Positions 60,451 through 64,000 of a stretch of 64,000 bases of DNA are shown one piece after another. Origin of the DNA: Streptomyces asoensis (GTDB lineage: Bacteria; Actinomycetota; Actinomycetes; Streptomycetales; Streptomycetaceae). The stretch's first letter is position 1. Each line of letters begins with the position of its first letter. Both the position numbers and the translations under genes were made by a program. Where the stretch lies: assembly GCF_013085465.1 (NCBI RefSeq), contig NZ_CP049838.1, forward strand, positions 6,386,001 to 6,450,000, written 5' to 3'. The notes beneath the pieces were generated by a model, which was given only the letters and a program-made list of their open reading frames with translations, ran no database searches and was not told the origin of the DNA.

Positions 60451-62283
60451 ATGGAATTCCTGGTCCTGGGATCTCTGGAACTGCGTGAGTCGGGCACCCC
60501 GATCCGCGTCCGGGGCATGCGGCAACAGCGGCTCCTCGCCCTGCTGCTCCTCAACGCCAACCGGGTCGTTCCGATGGACGCGCTGGTGGACGAGCTGTGG
60601 GAGGACCCGCCGTCGTCGGCCCGTCCGCAGGTGCACAACGCGATCCGCGACCTGCGCCGCATCCTTTCCGCGTCGGACGGGACCAGCCTGGTCACCGTGG
60701 ACGTCGGCTACCGCCTGGTCGTACCCGAGGACGCCGTGGACGCGCACCGGTTCGTCAGCCGGGTGCGCGCGGCCAAGGCGGCGGAGCGCGAGAACCGGTA
60801 CGCCGAGGCCGTCCGGCTGCTCCAGTCGGCGGTGGACCTCTGGCGCGGGGAGGCCTTCGCCGGTATCCAGTGCCCGGCGGTCTCCGGTGCCGCGGTCAAG
60901 CTCGCCGAGCAGCGGCTGACCGCCGTGGAGGACCTCGTCGCGCTGCGCCTGAAGCTCGGCGAGACCGGCTCCCTCGTCGGGGAACTGCACGCGCTGATCG
61001 CGGAGTACCCGCTGCGCGACGCCCTGCGCGGCAGCCTGATGATCGCCCTGTGCCGCAGCGGCCGGCAGGCCGACGCCCTCGCCGTCTACGACGAGGGCCG
61101 GCGGTTCCTGGTGGACGAGCTCGGCCTGGAGCCGAGCCCCCGGCTGCGCGCCCTGCACGCGGAGATCCTCGCCGACTCCCCGGACCTGCACGGCTCGGGC
61201 GGACCCGCCCTCGCGGCGGCCGGCGCCGAGCCGCCCGACGACCGCAGGACGGGCCCGTCCGCACCGCCCGGGAACGGCAGGCACTACCTGCCCCACGACC
61301 TCACGGACTTCACCGGGCGCACCGCGGAGCTGGCCACCCTCTCGGCCGTCGCCGCGCAGGAGCCGGGCGGCTCGCCCGTGATGGTGGCCATCGACGGCAT
61401 GGGCGGGGTCGGCAAGACGACGCTCGCGGTGCGCCTCGCCCACCGGGTCACCGAGCTCTACCCGGACGGGCAGTACTTCATCAACCTGCACGGCTTCAGC
61501 GCGACCCGGTCGCCGGTGCCGACCGAGCACGCGCTCGCCGTCCTCCTCCAGGCGAGCGGCCTCACCGCGGCGGAGATCCCGCCCAGCCTGGAGGAGCGCA
61601 GCGCCCTGTGGCGCTCGCGCCTGGCGGGCCGCCGCTGCCTGGTCGTCCTCGACGACGCGGCGGACAGCGCCCACGTCACCCCGCTGCTGCCGGGCACCGG
61701 GGGCACGTTGGTGCTGGTGACCAGTCGGCGCAAGCTCACCGCTCTGGACGGCGCCCGGCCGCTCTGCCTCGACGTGCTGCCGCCCACCGACGCCGTGACG
61801 CTGTTCCGGCGGATCGTCGGAGAGCCCCGCGCGCGGCGCGAGCCGACGCAGGTCGCGCAGGCCGTCGAGCTGTGCGGCCGGCTGCCGCTGGCCCTGCGCA
61901 TCGCCGCGACCCGGCTGCGCGACCGTCCGGCGTGGGCTGTCGCCGACCTCGTCGAGCGCCTCGCGCAACCGGCGCAGCGGGCCCGCTGTCTCCAGACCGC
62001 CGACCGCGATCTCATGGCCGTGCTGCGGGTGTCCTACGACCATCTGAGCGCGCCCGAACGGCAGTTCAGCCGACTCATCAGCCTCCAGCCGTCCGCCTCC
62101 TACGACATCGCGCACGCGGCCCTCGTCACGGGCCTGCCGGCCGGGGACGTGGAACACCACTTCGACGCGCTGATCGAGAACAACCTCATCCGGGAGGACA
62201 CCCCGGCCCGGTTCTCCTTCCACAGCCTGATCCGGGACTGCACCCGGGAGCTGCTCGCCGAGGAGGCGGGGGCGGCCGCCTGA
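60451..62283 (+). CDS. SARP-family activator with NB-ARC domain (AfsR/DnrI-like)
   Basis: A 610-residue regulator: OmpR-like winged helix (MEFLVLGSLELRESGTPIRV, RQQRLLALLLLNANRVVPMD), bacterial transcriptional activator domain (DLWRGEAFAG..., LVDELGLEPSPRLRALHAEI), then an NB-ARC/STAND ATPase (VAIDGMGGVGKTTLAVRLAH, RRCLVVLDDAADSAHVTPLL, ELCGRLPLALRIAATRL). No TPR region follows. Likely pathway activator that responds to an unknown signal. Starts at ATG 60451 after GGGGGACAG. Confidence 0.92.
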   Translation: MEFLVLGSLELRESGTPIRVRGMRQQRLLALLLLNANRVVPMDALVDELWEDPPSSARPQVHNAIRDLRRILSASDGTSLVTVDVGYRLVVPEDAVDAHRFVSRVRAAKAAERENRYAEAVRLLQSAVDLWRGEAFAGIQCPAVSGAAVKLAEQRLTAVEDLVALRLKLGETGSLVGELHALIAEYPLRDALRGSLMIALCRSGRQADALAVYDEGRRFLVDELGLEPSPRLRALHAEILADSPDLHGSGGPALAAAGAEPPDDRRTGPSAPPGNGRHYLPHDLTDFTGRTAELATLSAVAAQEPGGSPVMVAIDGMGGVGKTTLAVRLAHRVTELYPDGQYFINLHGFSATRSPVPTEHALAVLLQASGLTAAEIPPSLEERSALWRSRLAGRRCLVVLDDAADSAHVTPLLPGTGGTLVLVTSRRKLTALDGARPLCLDVLPPTDAVTLFRRIVGEPRARREPTQVAQAVELCGRLPLALRIAATRLRDRPAWAVADLVERLAQPAQRARCLQTADRDLMAVLRVSYDHLSAPERQFSRLISLQPSASYDIAHAALVTGLPAGDVEHHFDALIENNLIREDTPARFSFHSLIRDCTRELLAEEAGAAA

Positions 62284-62376
62284 ACCGAATCTCCGTTCCG
62301 CCCCTGGTGGTGCCGCGCTTACGATGCGCGCAGTCGTACAACTGCCTGAACCGTCTGAACCAGGAGCACGGTACTC

Positions 62377-63729
62377 GTGTCCATACCCCCGCCTCCCGGG
62401 CCGCACCAGCCCCAGGACCCGTACCAGCCTCCGCAGCCGCAGAGCCCGTACCCGCAGGACCCGTTCGCCCCGCCCCCGCAGGCTCCGTACGCCCAGGCCC
62501 CGTACGGCCCGCAGGGTCCGATGGGTCCGGGGCCGATGGGTCCGGGGCCGATGGGTCCGGGTCCGGGTCCGGGTCCGATGGGGCCGTACCCGCAGGCCCC
62601 GTACCCGCAGGCCCCGTACGGCGCGGTGCCCTATCCCGTCTGGGGGCAGGGCTACAGCCCCTACGGCCGGCCCTCGCCGGTCAACGGCGTGGCCATCGCC
62701 TCCCTCGTCCTCGGCCTCCTCTGCTTCCTGCCGGGCGTCGGGCTGCTGCTCGGGATCATCGCGCTGGTGCAGATCAAGAAGCGGGGGGAGCGCGGCAAGG
62801 CGATGGCGATCGTGGGCACGGTCCTGTCCTCGATCGGACTCGCGGTGTGGGTCCTCGCGCTGTCCACCGGCGGCGCCTCCGACTTCTGGGACGGCTTCAA
62901 GGAGGGCGCGAGCGGCAACTCCAGCTTCGCGCTCGCCAAGGGCGACTGCTTCGACGTGCCGGGCGAGACCTTCGACGAGGACGTCTACGACGTCGACGAG
63001 GTGGACTGCTCCGGTGAGCACGACGCCGAGGTGTTCGCCACGGTCCCGCTGCCCGGCGACAGCTTCCCGGGCGACGACCACGTCACGGACGTGGCCGACG
63101 ACAAGTGCTACACGCTCCAGGACGCCTACGCGATGGACCCCTGGGCGCTGACCGACGAGGTCGACATCTACTACCTCACGCCCACCGCCGACAGCTGGAG
63201 CTGGGGCGACCGCGAGATCACCTGCGTCTTCGCCAACGTGGACGAGAAAGGCACCCTGACCGGTTCGCTGCGCGCCGACGCGTCGACGCTCGACGCCGAC
63301 CAGTTCGCCTTCCTCAAGGCGATGGCCGCCGTCGACAAGGTGCTCTTCGAGGAGCCCGAGGAGTACGCCGAGGAGGACCTCGCGAGCAACCGCACCTGGG
63401 CCGGTGACACCGGCGAAGTGACCGGCAACCAGGCGGACCAGCTGAGCTCACACCTCTGGATGACGCCGGACCGGGAAAAGCCCCTGGCCGCCCTGGCGAA
63501 GGACATGGAGGACGCGGCCGAGGAGTGGGCGGCGGCGAAGAAGGCCACCGACGCCGACGGCTTCTACGTGCACTACGACAAGGCCTACAAGTACGTCGAC
63601 GGCGCCACCACGGTCACCGCCCGCGAGGCTCTGGGCCTGGCCACCACCCCGCCCACCTACGACGAGGACTCCGACAGCGGGAGCGGCGGCACGGGCGGGG
63701 GCGACAGCGACAGCGGTCTGGATGTGTGA
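62377..63729 (+). CDS. DUF4190 membrane protein with Pro/Gly-rich N-terminus
   Basis: A 450-residue protein. Residues 1-100 are a PYP/PMGPGP low-complexity segment. Two DUF4190 helices follow (GVAIASLVLGLLCFLPGVGL, IVGTVLSSIGLAVWVLALST), then an acidic extracytoplasmic domain with cysteines (GDCFDV, DCSGEHDAEV, DKCYTLQDAY, TCVFANVDEKG) resembling septum-formation-type domains, and a Ser/Asp/Gly tail. GTG start. Possibly envelope-related. It marks the return to ordinary chromosomal genes. Confidence 0.88.
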   Translation: MSIPPPPGPHQPQDPYQPPQPQSPYPQDPFAPPPQAPYAQAPYGPQGPMGPGPMGPGPMGPGPGPGPMGPYPQAPYPQAPYGAVPYPVWGQGYSPYGRPSPVNGVAIASLVLGLLCFLPGVGLLLGIIALVQIKKRGERGKAMAIVGTVLSSIGLAVWVLALSTGGASDFWDGFKEGASGNSSFALAKGDCFDVPGETFDEDVYDVDEVDCSGEHDAEVFATVPLPGDSFPGDDHVTDVADDKCYTLQDAYAMDPWALTDEVDIYYLTPTADSWSWGDREITCVFANVDEKGTLTGSLRADASTLDADQFAFLKAMAAVDKVLFEEPEEYAEEDLASNRTWAGDTGEVTGNQADQLSSHLWMTPDREKPLAALAKDMEDAAEEWAAAKKATDADGFYVHYDKAYKYVDGATTVTAREALGLATTPPTYDEDSDSGSGGTGGGDSDSGLDV

Positions 63730-63820
63730 TCGCGTCCCCAGCGGGGAGAAAGTGCCTGGGTAACAGGTTTCCCGGGCACATGTCATCACATCGAGTGATT
63801 CTCTGGCCTTTGCTTGCACG

Positions 63821-63861
63821 GTACAACCCACGGTTGCCAGGCTGTAGCTGTCTGTACAACC
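63821..63861 (+). promoter_or_regulatory. Repeated GTACAACC upstream of GntR gene
   Basis: GTACAACC occurs at 63821-63828 and 63854-63861; the first is part of the palindrome CAACCCACGGTTG (63824-63836). It sits 15-55 bases before the GntR start, consistent with an operator. Confidence 0.45.
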
Positions 63862-63875
63862 TGATGGGAGTGGCC

Positions 63876-64000
63876 AGTGACATTCGGTGAGCAGCCGGCG
63901 TATCTGCGTGTCGCGGGTGATCTGCGCAAGAAGATCTCCGACGGGTCGCTGCCACCGCACACCCGGCTCCCCTCCCAGGCGAGAATCCGCGAGGAGTACG
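63876..64000 (+). CDS. GntR-family regulator, 3' end outside window
   Basis: Starts with GTG 63876 after GGGAG. The visible 41 residues (MTFGEQPAYLRVAGDLRKKI then SDGSLPPHTRLPSQARIREE) are the typical winged-helix start of a GntR/HutC or WhiG-type regulator. The gene continues beyond the window. Confidence 0.85.

Noticed and set aside
60400..63081. An 893-codon minus-strand frame opposite the SARP gene
   Set aside because: Shadow of the SARP and DUF4190 genes; no recognisable protein.

Overview
The window is chromosomal DNA of a Streptomyces-like actinomycete. It is very GC-rich with strong G/C at third codon positions, has many GTG starts, carries a WhiB-family gene, and shows the housekeeping order class I fumarase, wblI-like, glpX, xseB/xseA, ispH, ppgK, ychF. 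I can place it no more precisely than genus level. Layout: (1) 1-3.4 kb is the edge of an integrated element: the 3' part of a large serine recombinase, a small replication/HTH-type gene, and a three-gene operon of a 68-aa protein, DUF6879 and a shortened XRE/DUF5753 regulator. (2) 3.4-14.9 kb is intact core chromosome with several strong bidirectional terminators and GC-rich minisatellites between convergent genes.
(3) 14.9-25.2 kb is a graveyard of a tyrosine-integrase mobile element. It holds an integrase with a nonsense codon and a frameshift, a DUF3631 fragment, mobilisation genes, a relaxase broken by a frameshift and a 5-bp duplication, a frameshifted IS5-type insertion sequence with recognisable ends and a TTA target duplication, an apparently intact parA-type pair, and a broken HAD / methyltransferase / phosphotransferase trio. 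(4) 25.3-34.6 kb is a defence operon on the minus strand: a HEPN (Abi-like) protein, a half-size specificity subunit, HsdM, HsdS, HsdR and a YgjP/DUF45 metallopeptidase, mostly overlapping. (5) 34.9-36.4 kb is a second patch of broken genes (aspartyl-tRNA synthetase remnant joined to a CPCC-protein fragment, a 22-G homopolymer, a frameshifted hypothetical gene), followed by a Uma2 gene.
(6) 37.5-62.3 kb is an ABC exporter and a large biosynthetic cluster. Twelve or more genes run in one direction with ATGA/TGATG overlaps: malonyltransferase, adenylate-forming ligase, carrier protein, PLP aminotransferase, LanB-type glutamylation/PEARL-like protein, the two L-2,3-diaminopropionate synthases (SbnA, SbnB types), ketoreductase, second ACP, FabZ-type dehydratase, a GNAT fusion protein, a GcvT-like folate-fold protein, a fused KS-CLF, a phosphopantetheinyl transferase, a free-standing condensation enzyme and an MFS exporter. 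It is followed by a TrmB/LuxR regulator, a 57-aa signal-peptide-like ORF and a SARP/NB-ARC regulator. The inferred product is a reduced or polyene acyl chain made by a stand-alone (type II-like) system and joined to an amino-acid unit such as L-Dap; I recognise no described pathway with this exact set. (7) 62.4-64 kb returns to ordinary genes: a DUF4190 membrane protein and the start of a GntR regulator.
The most interesting points are the hybrid cluster in region 6, the HEPN plus half-HsdS pair in region 4, and the density of independent small lesions in region 3. Family names come from recognising protein sequence by eye; no database search was run.
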